Part shown: positions 9,669 to 18,856 of the stretch, piece by piece
How positions within the stretch are numbered: position 1 is the stretch's first letter
Layout of the letters: each line of letters opens with the position of its first letter
From: Hyphomicrobium denitrificans 1NES1
GTDB lineage: Bacteria; Pseudomonadota; Alphaproteobacteria; Rhizobiales; Hyphomicrobiaceae
Assembly (NCBI RefSeq): GCF_000230975.2
Contig: NC_021172.1
Location: forward strand, 3,726,001 to 3,790,000
Length of the DNA: 64,000 bases
Direction: 5' to 3'
Made by a program: the position numbers and the translations under genes
The notes under the pieces: generated by a model
Told to the model about the DNA's origin: nothing
The model's input: the letters and a program-made list of their open reading frames with translations, nothing else
The model's database searches: none

Positions 9669-10183
9669 TGCCCGAACCTCTACAACCGGCTGTACCTCGT
9701 GTGCTTGAGGTCGATGTCGTCGAGGATGACGGCGATTGGTCGGCGCTGGCCGATGCAAAAACTCTTATCGAACAGGCAGTTGCGGCCATCGCCCGGGAAA
9801 TGGGTGGGGGCAAGGGTGCAGGGGCGATTGCGGTCGCGCTCTCCTCGGATGCCGGCGTCGAGGTTCTGAACGGTCAGTTTCGCGGCAAGCCGACGCCGAC
9901 GAACGTGCTCTCTTTTCCGGCGGGCGAGGGGGCTCCGGACGGATTCGTCGGCGACGTTATCCTGGCGGCGGAGACAGTCCGGCGCGAGGCCGACGAGCAA
10001 GGCGTACCGCTTGCGCATCATGTGCAGCATCTGGTCGTCCACGGCATTTTGCATCTCTTTGGCTACGATCACATCTCAGCCGCCGATGCAGAACTCATGG
10101 AAGCCATTGAAATTTCTATTCTTTCTAAGCTTGGCGTCGCTAATCCCTACACGGGCGCCCAGGAAACCGGTACAAATGACTGA
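9668..10183 (+). CDS. ybeY: Endoribonuclease YbeY (rRNA maturation)
   Basis: 171 residues with the zinc-binding signature HGILHLFGYDH (about 122-132) near the C-terminus and the upstream NVLSFPAGEG. YbeY is a single-strand metalloendonuclease for 16S rRNA 3'-end maturation and ribosome quality control. The ATG overlaps the phoH stop by one base, implying translational coupling. It has a slightly longer acidic N-terminus (EVDVVEDDGDW) than enteric YbeY. Confidence 0.95.
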   Translation: MPEPLQPAVPRVLEVDVVEDDGDWSALADAKTLIEQAVAAIAREMGGGKGAGAIAVALSSDAGVEVLNGQFRGKPTPTNVLSFPAGEGAPDGFVGDVILAAETVRREADEQGVPLAHHVQHLVVHGILHLFGYDHISAADAELMEAIEISILSKLGVANPYTGAQETGTND

Positions 10184-10198
10184 CCGGCCCCTCGATTC

Positions 10199-11230
10199 AT
10201 GGCTATGACCGACCACACACACGACAAATCGACATCTGACATTCTTGCCGAGAAAGGCCGGTCGCTCGGTGTTCAGGGCTGGCTACACGTTCTCCGCGCG
10301 AAGCTTGGCTTTGCTGTCCCGCAGAGCGTCCGGGACGCCCTCGAAGGGGCGCTCCGGACCGATGCGTCGACGAGCTTCACCGATGCCGAGCGCAAGATGC
10401 TGGAACGCCTCCTGCGTTTCGGATCGAGCCGGGTCGCCGAACTGATGGTGCCCAGAGCCGAGATCACAGCACTCGACGAGAACGAGCCGATCTCGGAACT
10501 TCTGGAGACATTCGAGGAAGCGGGGGTTTCGCGCATCCCTCTGTTCCGCGAAACGCTCGATGACCCGCGCGGCATGATCCACATTAAGGATCTGTTCCGG
10601 TGGTTCATGGCGGAAGCCTCGGGGCGTCCGCTGCGGTCAGGAAAATCGGATGGCGCGGAGGAAGCTCCAGTCCCGACGAAGATCGTGCTGCAAAATATCG
10701 ATCTCAGCCGACCCATCACGACGGTCAAGATTCGCCGCCAGATCCTCTACGTGCCGCCATCGATGCCGGCTGTCGATCTGCTCATCCGGATGCAGTCGAC
10801 CCGCATACACATGGCGCTCGTCGTCGACGAGTATGGCGGTACCGACGGGCTCGTCACGATCGAAGACCTCGTCGAGCAGGTGGTCGGTAATATAGAGGAC
10901 GAGCACGACGACGATGAGGAAATCAACATCGTTTCCGATCCGAAACTCGGCGTCGTTGCGGCGGGACGCACGGAAATCGAGGAGCTTGAAAAGCATCTCG
11001 GGCTGAAGCTCATGCCGGACGACGAGGAGAACGACGTCGATACCTTGGGCGGCTTGATCTTCTCGATGCTCGGTCGCGTGCCGGCGCGGGGTGAGCTGAT
11101 CCATCATCCTTCGGGCATCGAGTTCGAAATTCTCGATGCCGACCCGCGGCGTGTGAAGAAGGTGAAAATCCATCCGGCGCGCACGCTGCCGCAAAGCACA
11201 AAGACATCAGCCGAAGCGCCGAAGGCTTGA
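10199..11230 (+). CDS. corC: CorC/HlyC-type hemolysin-family protein (CBS pair + transporter-associated domain)
   Basis: 343 residues with no membrane helices. Two CBS motifs (about 85-225; [15 protein letters not shown] and [30 protein letters not shown]) are followed by a CorC_HlyC domain (about 245-325). Cytosolic proteins of this type are proposed to bind ATP-Mg and assist cation homeostasis. A stretch [10 protein letters not shown] is strongly acidic. The stop codon overlaps the lnt start, and ybeY-corC-lnt is conserved in proteobacteria. Confidence 0.9.
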   Translation: MAMTDHTHDKSTSDILAEKGRSLGVQGWLHVLRAKLGFAVPQSVRDALEGALRTDASTSFTDAERKMLERLLRFGSSRVAELMVPRAEITALDENEPISELLETFEEAGVSRIPLFRETLDDPRGMIHIKDLFRWFMAEASGRPLRSGKSDGAEEAPVPTKIVLQNIDLSRPITTVKIRRQILYVPPSMPAVDLLIRMQSTRIHMALVVDEYGGTDGLVTIEDLVEQVVGNIEDEHDDDEEINIVSDPKLGVVAAGRTEIEELEKHLGLKLMPDDEENDVDTLGGLIFSMLGRVPARGELIHHPSGIEFEILDADPRRVKKVKIHPARTLPQSTKTSAEAPKA

Positions 11231-12861
11231 TGGACGCCCAGAGCCAGACATTGCCGGTGCCTACTCTGGCAGCTCTGCGCTCACGGGTCATGGGGATTAG
11301 CGGCTGGAGGCGGGCGGTTGTCGCGATTGGCGCGGGCGGCCTTTCTGCGCTGGCTTTTGCGCCGATCTTTGCCTTTCCGGTCCTTTTCCTGACGTTTCCG
11401 GTTTTCGTCTGGCTGATCGATGCGAGCCCCGGATGGCGGCGCGCGGCGAGTGCCGGATGGCTGTTCGGCTTCGGCTACTTCTTCTTCAACCTGTTCTGGG
11501 TCGGCGAAGCCTTTCTCGTTGAGGCGGACAAGTTCGCGTGGCTATTGCCGTTTGCGGTGATGCTGCTGCCGGCCGGTCTGGCACTGTTCTGGGCAGCGGC
11601 GGCGGCCGTGGCGCGGGCATTTTGGCTGCAGGGCCTTGGCCGGGTTTTCGTGTTCGCGATTGCGCTTGCCGTCTTCGAATGGCTACGCGGCCATATCCTG
11701 ACGGGCTTTCCGTGGAACGTCGTCGGCTATGCGCTGACCTATCCGTTGCCGTTGATGCAAAGCGCGGCGCTGTTCGGTGCCTATGGGCTGACTGCGATCG
11801 CGGTTTTCATCTTTCCCGCACCATTGGTCATGATGGCCGACCGAAAAGAGCGGCTTACGAGCGCAGACATTGCCCGTGCGAGCGCCGTTGCCGCCATTCC
11901 GATCGCGGCGCTCTGCCTTTATGGCGGCTGGCGGCTCAGTGTGCCGGAGGCATTCGTCCCTGACGTTAAACTGCGCATCGTGCAGCCGAGCGTGCCGCAG
12001 CGCGAGAAATGGATGGCCGAATATCAGCGCCGCATTTTCGACGATCATATCGCGCTGTCGCTCGCCAATCCCAAGGGTGAGAAGGATTCCCTTGCGGGGA
12101 TCACGCATCTCGTCTGGCCGGAAGCCGCGATGCCGTTCTTCCCGCTCGAAACGCCGGAAGCGCTCGACATTCTTTCGGCGATGCTGCCGCCGGGCACGAC
12201 GCTGATCACGGGTGCGATCCGGCACGATCCGCCGCTCGGGGCGGACCGGCACCTTCTTCCGACGACGAAAACACTGAACAGCATTCTCGTGCTCAACGAG
12301 CAGGCCCAGGTCGAGGCGATCTACGACAAGATCAAGCTCGTGCCGTTCGGCGAATACGTGCCTTTGGAATCGGCGTTGTCGCATATCGGCATCGAAAAGC
12401 TCACGCATGGTCGCGGTGCCTTCGCGGAGGGCGTGTCACCACGTCCTCTGATGACTATTCCCGGGCTGCCTCCGGCGCTGGGCCTCGTTTGTTACGAAGC
12501 GCTGTTTTCGGGTGATATCGTGCAGAGCAGTGCACGCCCTGGCGTTCTCCTCAACGTGACGAACGACGGATGGTTCGGGCAGTCGACGGGCCCTTACCAG
12601 CATTTCCACCAGGCGCGCATCCGGGCTGTCGAAGAAGGCGTGCCGCTAATCCGTGCCGCCAACAATGGAATTTCGGCCATCGTCGATCCTTATGGACGGG
12701 CTCTGCAGACACTCGGTCTCGACGTTCGCGACGTGATAGACAGTCGCTTGCCGCAGGCGCTACGGCCAACAGTTTATGCGAGAGCGGGCGACTGGATGTT
12801 GGTCCTGGTGCTCACTGTATTTGCGGCGCTCGCTGTTATACTCCCGAAATTGTACCGTTAA
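11230..12861 (+). CDS. lnt: Apolipoprotein N-acyltransferase
   Basis: About 543 residues from the ATG at 11230, which shares one base with the corC stop (a TTG at 11227 is also in frame). Several N-terminal membrane helices (about 20-230) precede a periplasmic carbon-nitrogen hydrolase domain. The catalytic triad is visible: Glu298 in WPEAAMPFF, a Lys in YDKIKLVPFGEY (about 367) and Cys421 in LVCYEALF. A last membrane helix ends the protein. Lnt adds the third acyl chain to lipoproteins at the outer face of the inner membrane. Confidence 0.96.
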   Translation: MDAQSQTLPVPTLAALRSRVMGISGWRRAVVAIGAGGLSALAFAPIFAFPVLFLTFPVFVWLIDASPGWRRAASAGWLFGFGYFFFNLFWVGEAFLVEADKFAWLLPFAVMLLPAGLALFWAAAAAVARAFWLQGLGRVFVFAIALAVFEWLRGHILTGFPWNVVGYALTYPLPLMQSAALFGAYGLTAIAVFIFPAPLVMMADRKERLTSADIARASAVAAIPIAALCLYGGWRLSVPEAFVPDVKLRIVQPSVPQREKWMAEYQRRIFDDHIALSLANPKGEKDSLAGITHLVWPEAAMPFFPLETPEALDILSAMLPPGTTLITGAIRHDPPLGADRHLLPTTKTLNSILVLNEQAQVEAIYDKIKLVPFGEYVPLESALSHIGIEKLTHGRGAFAEGVSPRPLMTIPGLPPALGLVCYEALFSGDIVQSSARPGVLLNVTNDGWFGQSTGPYQHFHQARIRAVEEGVPLIRAANNGISAIVDPYGRALQTLGLDVRDVIDSRLPQALRPTVYARAGDWMLVLVLTVFAALAVILPKLYR

Positions 12862-12971
12862 TCAAGGATTTGAAGGCAACTTGTCGCGGCGGCGCTCGAT
12901 GATTGACCTTGGCCACCCGTACACCTAGGAAGTGTGCAGCTATCTCTGGTTTAACTGTTGGCTGTAGAGCG

Positions 12972-13436
12972 ATGGCGGACAATATTTCGACCGAAGAAGA
13001 TTCTGGCGAGGAAATTTCTCGCGGTTCGCGCCGTGCGAACCCCATGGATGTTCACGTCGGCTCGCGAGTCCGATTGCGCCGTATGCTGCTTGGCATGAGC
13101 CAGGAAAAGCTCGGCGAGCACCTCGGCCTTACGTTCCAGCAGGTGCAAAAATACGAGAAGGGCGTGAACCGGATCGGCGCCAGCCGGCTTTTCGATCTTG
13201 CAAAGGTCCTGGGCGTGCCGGTGCAGTTTTTCTACGACGAGGCGCCGTCGGGCGTACAAACGACAGGCAATGTGATCGCCGGCTTCGCCGAACGGCCCGG
13301 CGAAAGCTACGTCGTCGATTTTCTTGGGACACGCGAGGGGCTTGAGCTGAACAAAGCTTTTGCCCGCATCTCCGACTCCAAAGTTCGCCGATCGATCGTC
13401 GATCTCGTCCGCTCGCTGGCTGGCGACGAGAACTGA
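12972..13436 (+). CDS. Cro/CI-type HTH regulator (PraR/PhrR-like)
   Basis: 154 residues from the ATG at 12972 (the frame is open to a TTG at 12903). The HTH_3 domain is at about 22-80: GSRVRLRRMLLGMSQEKLGE, LTFQQVQKYEKGVNRIGASRL. This matches the rhizobial PraR/PhrR regulators, which control quorum sensing, adhesion and acid or stress genes. The C-terminal region (FARISDSKVRRSIVDLVRSL) probably serves for dimerisation. It sits between lnt and metK, the conserved location in this order; target genes here are unknown. Confidence 0.88.
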   Translation: MADNISTEEDSGEEISRGSRRANPMDVHVGSRVRLRRMLLGMSQEKLGEHLGLTFQQVQKYEKGVNRIGASRLFDLAKVLGVPVQFFYDEAPSGVQTTGNVIAGFAERPGESYVVDFLGTREGLELNKAFARISDSKVRRSIVDLVRSLAGDEN

Positions 13437-13635
13437 TGGGGCAGATTCCAATCGCGGATGCCGGCGTCGACTTTAGCAGAGGTGCCGGGCGTTTCGGTTA
13501 GAAGCGTTTTCGCTAGCCAAGGCCTGCTTGACCAATATTGTCGGGGCTGCGACAAACCGGCGCTTTTCCGAAGGTCGGCACCTGCTACATCGGCCATGCC
13601 TTCCGTTGGGCACATCGGAAGCAACTTCTTTCAAC
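13437..13635 (+). promoter_or_regulatory. metK leader region with hairpin, regulator not identified
   Basis: About 200 bases separate the HTH gene from metK. A CTTCCG/CGGAAG stem (13600-13605 with 13616-13621) lies just before the start codon. I could not match the leader to SAM-II, SAM/SAH or another known SAM riboswitch by eye. Confidence 0.3.
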
Positions 13636-14853
13636 ATGGGGGCCACAGTGGCGCGAAAGTCATTTCTGTTCACCAGCGAATCCGTTTCCGAAGGCCACCC
13701 GGACAAGGTCTGCGACCGCATTTCGGACGAGGTGGTCGATGCCTTCTATCGCGAGGGGCAGAAAGAGGGCATCGACCCTTGGAGCATTCGAGCCGCATGC
13801 GAAACAATGGCGACGACCAACCGGGTCATCATTGCTGGCGAATCGCGCGGTCCCAAGGACGTCACCGTTGCGGCGATCGAAGCGATCACGCGTAACGCTA
13901 TCAAGGATATCGGATACGAGCAGGCCGGCTTCCACTGGGCAAACTGCAATATCGAGGTTCTTCTGCATTCGCAGTCGGCCGATATCGCACAGGGCGTCGA
14001 TGCGCAGCAGCCGACCAATCAGGAAGAGGGCGCGGGTGACCAGGGCATCATGTTCGGATATGCCTGCAACGAGACGCCGGAGCTGATGCCGGCGCCAATT
14101 TATTACGCGCATAAAATTCTCTTCGATCTTGCGACAGCGCGAAAAGCCAAGACGGGCGATGCCGCCAAGCTCGGCCCGGACTCTAAGAGCCAAGTCACCG
14201 TTCGTTATGAAAACGGGAAGCCCGTCGGCGTCACGCAGATCGTCGTTTCGCACCAGCATATCGATGAAAATCTGAGCTCCCGGCAGGTGCGGGAAATCAT
14301 AGAACCTTATGTTCGCAAGGCGCTTCCCGACGGCTGGATCGGTAGCGACACCATCTGGCACATCAATCCGACGGGTAAATTTTTCATCGGTGGCCCGGAC
14401 GGCGATACCGGCCTGACGGGCCGCAAGATCATCGTCGACACTTATGGCGGCGCGGCTCCGCACGGTGGCGGCGCTTTTTCCGGCAAGGACCCAACGAAGG
14501 TCGACCGCTCGGCGGCTTATGCGGCGCGTTATCTCGCGAAGAACGTCGTCGCGGCGGGTATTGCTGACCGCTGCACGATTCAGCTTTCCTATGCCATCGG
14601 CGTCGCAAAGCCGCTGTCGATCTACGTCGACACGCACGGCACCGGAAAAGTCGATGAAGCGGCGATCGAGCAGGCACTCGGGACCGTCATGGATTTGACG
14701 CCGCGCGGCATCCGCAGCCATCTCGATCTCAACAAGCCGATCTATGCACGGACGTCGGCTTACGGCCATTTCGGACGTCCGGCGGAAAAGGACGGCGGCT
14801 TCTCCTGGGAGCGCACCGACCTTGCGCCAAAGATAGCCAAGGCCGTGGGCTGA
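13636..14853 (+). CDS. metK: S-adenosylmethionine synthetase
   Basis: 405 residues from the ATG at 13636 (a GTG at 13648, giving [13 protein letters not shown], is equally plausible and closer to the family N-terminus). Signatures: [12 protein letters not shown] (metal and ATP site), [13 protein letters not shown], and [16 protein letters not shown] (phosphate-binding loop). It makes SAM from methionine and ATP in the cytosol, supplying the SAM-using enzymes encoded around it (MiaB, TrmB). A 9-bp-stem terminator follows. Confidence 0.97.
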   Translation: MGATVARKSFLFTSESVSEGHPDKVCDRISDEVVDAFYREGQKEGIDPWSIRAACETMATTNRVIIAGESRGPKDVTVAAIEAITRNAIKDIGYEQAGFHWANCNIEVLLHSQSADIAQGVDAQQPTNQEEGAGDQGIMFGYACNETPELMPAPIYYAHKILFDLATARKAKTGDAAKLGPDSKSQVTVRYENGKPVGVTQIVVSHQHIDENLSSRQVREIIEPYVRKALPDGWIGSDTIWHINPTGKFFIGGPDGDTGLTGRKIIVDTYGGAAPHGGGAFSGKDPTKVDRSAAYAARYLAKNVVAAGIADRCTIQLSYAIGVAKPLSIYVDTHGTGKVDEAAIEQALGTVMDLTPRGIRSHLDLNKPIYARTSAYGHFGRPAEKDGGFSWERTDLAPKIAKAVG

Positions 14854-14879
14854 GCATATCAGCGATTTGGTTTAATTTG

Positions 14880-14904
14880 AGCGGCTGCGAAAGCGGCCGC
14901 TTTT
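14880..14904 (+). terminator. Strong terminator after metK
   Basis: A 9-bp GC-rich stem (AGCGGCTGC with GCGGCCGCT, one G-U pair) is capped by a GAAA tetraloop and runs into TTTT. Confidence 0.85.
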
Positions 14905-14940
14905 GCTTGGGTGCTTTGCCGACTTACATACCCTCACTTC

Positions 14941-15005
14941 ATGGCCGGGCCTGACCCGGCCATCCAGGTACCTAGGCAATAGAGTTCATAGTGTAGCCCT
15001 GGATG
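14941..15005. repeat. Compound palindromic intergenic repeat (REP-like)
   Basis: ATGGCCGGG/CCCGGCCAT (14941-14949 with 14955-14963) forms a 9-bp stem with a 5-base loop. Its 3' end, CATCCAGG at 14961-14968, also pairs with CCTGGATG at 14998-15005, making an alternative larger stem. ATGGCCGGG...CCCGGCCAT palindromes are dispersed in rhizobial genomes. It lies between the metK terminator and trmB. Confidence 0.55.
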
Positions 15006-15024
15006 GCAGCCTCGGAGGGCGGCC

Positions 15025-15729
15025 ATGATGCGGGTGAAACGGGTGACGCGGGTCGTGATCAGCGACGTAGACAAAGAAAGCGAGCAGGAGCTTCGGTCGT
15101 ATGGGCGGCGGCGCGGGCGCAAGCCGAGCGCGCGACAGGCCGCGCTCTTGCGCGAAGCCCTTCCGCGCTTTGCGGTTGATCCCGCCGCGCTACCCGAGGC
15201 GGCTCAAACGTGGCTCGAGATTGGCTTTGGCGGCGGCGAGCATTTGCTGTCGCAGGCACGTCGCAACCCGCACGCTCTGATCATCGGATGCGAGCCTTAC
15301 GAGGACGGCGTCATCAAGGTGCTGAGCGCCATCGAGAGCGAAGGGCTAAAGAATATCCGCGTTCACATGAGCGACGTCCGCGACATGCTGCGCCAACTCG
15401 CGCCGGGTTCACTCGATCGCGCTTTCATCCTGTTTCCGGACCCGTGGCCGAAGCGAAAGCATCGCAAGCGCCGGCTGGTTAATTCTTTATTGCTGGATCT
15501 TCTGGCGCGCGTTCTAAAGCCCAACGCCGAGCTTCGGATTGCGACGGATATCGGCGATTATGCGCGGACGATGCTCGAAGCTTTCCGCCAGGAGCCGCGC
15601 TTCGTTTGGCGGGCCGAAGGTCCTGGCGATTGGCGCGTTCAGCCTGCAGATTGGGTCGAAACCAAATACGAAGCCAAAGCCGCGGAAGCCGGGCGGCGGA
15701 GATACTATTTCCGCTTTTTAAGGACCTGA
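15025..15729 (+). CDS. trmB: tRNA (guanine-N7-)-methyltransferase
   Basis: 234 residues. The SAM-binding loop WLEIGFGGGEHLLSQA (about 64-79) and the catalytic/tRNA-binding FPDPWPKRKHRKRR (about 138-151) are diagnostic of TrmB, which methylates G46 in the tRNA variable loop. A basic N-terminal tail (YGRRRGRKPSARQ) probably contacts RNA. The start lies 20 bases after a palindromic repeat. Confidence 0.96.
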   Translation: MMRVKRVTRVVISDVDKESEQELRSYGRRRGRKPSARQAALLREALPRFAVDPAALPEAAQTWLEIGFGGGEHLLSQARRNPHALIIGCEPYEDGVIKVLSAIESEGLKNIRVHMSDVRDMLRQLAPGSLDRAFILFPDPWPKRKHRKRRLVNSLLLDLLARVLKPNAELRIATDIGDYARTMLEAFRQEPRFVWRAEGPGDWRVQPADWVETKYEAKAAEAGRRRYYFRFLRT

Positions 15730-15856
15730 GTGCGCGTGAAAGTCTTGCGCGTCGTTGCAATCTCGCCTATTTAACGGTCATTCCAATAACTCGATGATCA
15801 AATTGAGAGTGGACCTCCGGGCCCGCTCCAAACGGTCATTAAGCTCAGGACCGCCA

Positions 15857-16495
15857 TTGAACGAGACGATCGCCAGCAACGTACCGCCTACGGAAGGAGG
15901 CCCCGATACGCGCCGCTTTCTGCGCGAGACGGGCGTTGCCGCCGAGATCGCCGCTATTGTGGAACCCGTGATCGAGGATCTCGGATTCCGGTTGGTGCGG
16001 GTGAAGATCCAGGGCGGCGGCACGGCCGACAAGATCGTGCAGTTGATGGCTGAGCGCCCGGATGGGTCGATCACCATTGATGACTGCGAGACGATTTCGA
16101 AACAGGTTTCGCCGGTGCTCGATGTCGCGGACCCGATCTCGGGCGCGTATCGCCTCGAAGTCTCATCGCCCGGTATCGACCGCCCGCTTGTGCGTCCGAG
16201 CGATTTCGAGGACTGGTCCGGACACGAGGCAAGAATCGAATTGACCGAGCCGGTCGGCGGACGCAGAAAATTCAAAGGCATGCTCGAAGGCTTCGAAGAC
16301 GGAGAAGTTCGAATCGAGGCCGATACAGGCGAGCACGGCATTCAGCATCTCGGTCTACCCATGCATCTCATCTCGGATGCGCGGCTGGTGCTGACGGACG
16401 AACTCGTTCGCGATGCGCTCGCCCGCGCCAAGAAACGCCATTCTGACCGGCCCGGCGACGGCGCCGAACTCGACGAAGACGATCTGGAGGATTGA
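15857..16495 (+). CDS. rimP: Ribosome maturation factor RimP
   Basis: About 212 residues from a TTG at 15857 that has AGGA 7 bases ahead; an ATG at 15794 in the same frame is an alternative with a less family-like N-terminus. Core motifs: IVEPVIEDLGFRLVRVKIQGGG, IDDCETISKQVSPVLD, and YRLEVSSPGIDRPLVRPSDF. RimP assists 30S subunit assembly. The C-terminal tail is acidic (DGAELDEDDLED). It heads the rimP-nusA-ylxR-infB-rbfA-truB operon. Confidence 0.94.
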   Translation: MNETIASNVPPTEGGPDTRRFLRETGVAAEIAAIVEPVIEDLGFRLVRVKIQGGGTADKIVQLMAERPDGSITIDDCETISKQVSPVLDVADPISGAYRLEVSSPGIDRPLVRPSDFEDWSGHEARIELTEPVGGRRKFKGMLEGFEDGEVRIEADTGEHGIQHLGLPMHLISDARLVLTDELVRDALARAKKRHSDRPGDGAELDEDDLED

Positions 16496-16499
16496 TCCC

Positions 16500-18131
16500 A
16501 TGGCCATGGCAGGCATAAGCGCCAACAGGCTTGAGCTTTTGCAAATTGCCGACGCTGTCGCGCGCGAGAAGACGATCGACAAGAAGATCGTCATCGAAGC
16601 GATGGAGGATGCCATCCAGAAGGCTGCCAAATCGCGCTACGGCGCGGAAAATGACATCCGCTGCGAGATCGATCCGAAGACGGGCGAAGCGAAGCTGACG
16701 CGTGTTCTTGCCGTCGTCGATACGGTTGAGAACGACGCGACGCAGATTACCGTCGAAGACGCCAAAAAGCGAAACCCCGAAGCCAAGGCCGGCGACATGA
16801 TCGCCGAGACGTTGCCACCATTGGAATTCGGCCGCGTCGCCGCGCAGAACGCCAAGCAGGTCATCGTGCAGAAAGTGCGCGAGGCCGAACGCGACCGGCA
16901 GTTCGCCGAGTACAAGGATCGCGTCGGCGATACCACGAACGGAACGGTGAAGCGGGTCGAGTACGGCAACGTCATCGTCGATCTCGGCCGGGCCGAGGGC
17001 ATTATCCGCCGCGATGAAATGATCCCGCGCGAAAACGTCAGGCTTGGTGATCGCATCCGCGCCTACATCTATGACGTTCGACGCGAACAACGGGGTCCGC
17101 AGATTTTCCTGACGCGAGCGCGACCGGAATTCATGTCATCACTGTTCCGCGCGGAAGTTCCGGAGATTTATGACGGCGTCGTCGAGATCAAGTCGGTCGC
17201 GCGCGATCCGGGAAGCCGGGCCAAGATTGCAGTCATTTCGAAGGATTCCTCAATCGATCCGGTCGGTGCCTGCGTCGGTATGCGCGGCGCGCGCGTGCAG
17301 GCCGTCGTCAACGAGCTGCAGGGCGAGAAGGTCGACATCATCCAGTGGAATCCGGATGCAGCGAGCTTCATCGTCAACGCGCTGGCGCCTGCGGAAGTCA
17401 CGAAGGTCGTGCTCGATGAAGATTCCAACCGCATCGAGGTCGTCGTTCCTGAAGCGCAGCTGTCGCTTGCAATCGGGCGGCGCGGTCAGAACGTGCGGCT
17501 TGCGTCACAACTCACCGGCTGGGACATCGACATCCTGACGGAACAGGAAGAAAGCGAACGCCGCCAGAAGGAATTTGCGGAACGCACGCAGTTGCTGATG
17601 GATTCACTCGATGTCGACGAAGTCATCGCGCAGCTTCTCGTTACAGAGGGATTTGCGAGTATCGAAGAAGTCGCTTACGTCGATATTTCGGAGATCGCCC
17701 ACATCGAAGGATTTGACGAAGGAACAGCCGAGCAGATTCAAAGCCGCGCGCGCGAGTATCTCGAGCAGCAGGAAGCAGAGCGCGATGCGAAACGGCGCGA
17801 GCTCGGCGTTGCGGATGAACTGGCGGAAATTCCCGGCATCAATACTGCGATGATGGTGGCGCTCGGCGAGAACGGCATCAAGACCGTCGAGGATTTTGCG
17901 GACTGCGCGACTGACGAGCTCGTCGGCTGGACGGAGCGCAAGAAGGAGAAGGACGCCGAGCCCGTCAAGCACAAGGGCATTCTCGATGGCTTCGAGCTTT
18001 CGCGCACGGACGTCGAAAACATGATCATGGCCGCGCGCGTTCACGCGGGTTGGATCAAGGCGGAAGATCTTGAGAAGCCTGCGGAAGGCGAACCTGAAGC
18101 CGCGTCGGATGACGCCGGCGCTCAAGGCTAA
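16500..18131 (+). CDS. nusA: Transcription termination/antitermination factor NusA
   Basis: 543 residues, ATG preceded by GGAGG. Domains in order: RNA polymerase-binding N-terminal domain (about 5-128), S1 domain (about 135-200, GTVKRVEYGNVIVDLGRAEG), two KH domains (about 230-345, GACVGMRGARVQAVVNEL and SLAIGRRGQNVRLASQLTGWD), and acidic C-terminal helix-hairpin-helix repeats (about 360-520). It binds RNA polymerase and nascent RNA to control pausing and termination. It lies 4 bases after rimP. Confidence 0.97.
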   Translation: MAMAGISANRLELLQIADAVAREKTIDKKIVIEAMEDAIQKAAKSRYGAENDIRCEIDPKTGEAKLTRVLAVVDTVENDATQITVEDAKKRNPEAKAGDMIAETLPPLEFGRVAAQNAKQVIVQKVREAERDRQFAEYKDRVGDTTNGTVKRVEYGNVIVDLGRAEGIIRRDEMIPRENVRLGDRIRAYIYDVRREQRGPQIFLTRARPEFMSSLFRAEVPEIYDGVVEIKSVARDPGSRAKIAVISKDSSIDPVGACVGMRGARVQAVVNELQGEKVDIIQWNPDAASFIVNALAPAEVTKVVLDEDSNRIEVVVPEAQLSLAIGRRGQNVRLASQLTGWDIDILTEQEESERRQKEFAERTQLLMDSLDVDEVIAQLLVTEGFASIEEVAYVDISEIAHIEGFDEGTAEQIQSRAREYLEQQEAERDAKRRELGVADELAEIPGINTAMMVALGENGIKTVEDFADCATDELVGWTERKKEKDAEPVKHKGILDGFELSRTDVENMIMAARVHAGWIKAEDLEKPAEGEPEAASDDAGAQG

Positions 18132-18161
18132 AGGAAATGTTCGGAGGAGCAGACAACGCGC

Positions 18162-18845
18162 GTGATGGCAGAGCGGCAAGAACAGCTGGCGACGGATCGG
18201 GGCGGCAACGCTTCCGGGTCGGAACGCATGTGCGCCGTCTCGCGGCAAAGCCTTGATCCGAGTCACCTGATCCGGTTCGTGCTGTCGCCCGACGGCGCCG
18301 TCGTGCCCGATCTCGAACGGCGGCTGCCTGGGCGCGGCGTTTGGGTCGGATGCGACCGCAGGCTTGTTGAAAAGGCCGTTAAAGCCAATACGTTTGCGAG
18401 GAGCCTCAAAACACGGGCCGAAGTCTCGGCGGACCTCGCTGAGCGCGTCGATGCCTTGATGGTTAAGCGACTTGCGGGGACGCTATCGCTCGCCAATAAG
18501 GCCGGTTTGGCCGTTTCGGGCTTCGAGAAGGTGTCGGCGGCCCTGGACAAGGGGCCTGTGGCCGTCGTGCTGCACGGGGCGGAGGCCTCAGTGGACGGGC
18601 GATCCAAGATCGACCGGAAATTTAAAGCTATTCAAGGTTCTCGGGGCCTTGTGGCGCCGATCGTCGATGTTCTGACGGTCGATCAAATGAGCTTGGCCAT
18701 TGGCCGCGGAAGTGTGGTACATGCTGCGCTCACACCCGGAGGCCTGTCGGATCGGTTTCTCGAGGAAGCGGAACGCCTGATGCGTTACCGATCTTCGGCG
18801 ACAGAGACCGCCAATGTTTTTTCTGAAACGCAAAGCGAAGGCTGA
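18162..18845 (+). CDS. YlxR-family RNA-binding protein fused to an L7Ae-like domain
   Basis: 227 residues from GTG (an ATG is the next codon). The N-terminal YlxR/DUF448 domain (about 20-95) has [19 protein letters not shown] and [19 protein letters not shown]. The following part (about 110-210; [26 protein letters not shown]) has the L7Ae/L30e-like fold. In many bacteria these are two separate small genes in the nusA-infB operon; in alphaproteobacteria they are commonly one chain. YlxR (RnpM) binds RNase P RNA in Bacillus; the L7Ae part suggests kink-turn binding. Confidence 0.9.
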   Translation: MMAERQEQLATDRGGNASGSERMCAVSRQSLDPSHLIRFVLSPDGAVVPDLERRLPGRGVWVGCDRRLVEKAVKANTFARSLKTRAEVSADLAERVDALMVKRLAGTLSLANKAGLAVSGFEKVSAALDKGPVAVVLHGAEASVDGRSKIDRKFKAIQGSRGLVAPIVDVLTVDQMSLAIGRGSVVHAALTPGGLSDRFLEEAERLMRYRSSATETANVFSETQSEG

Positions 18846-18856
18846 ACGGACAACGC

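Noticed and set aside
13437-13635. SAM-II or SAM/SAH riboswitch upstream of metK
   Set aside because: Conserved core sequences of these classes could not be found by eye; only an unassigned leader is reported.
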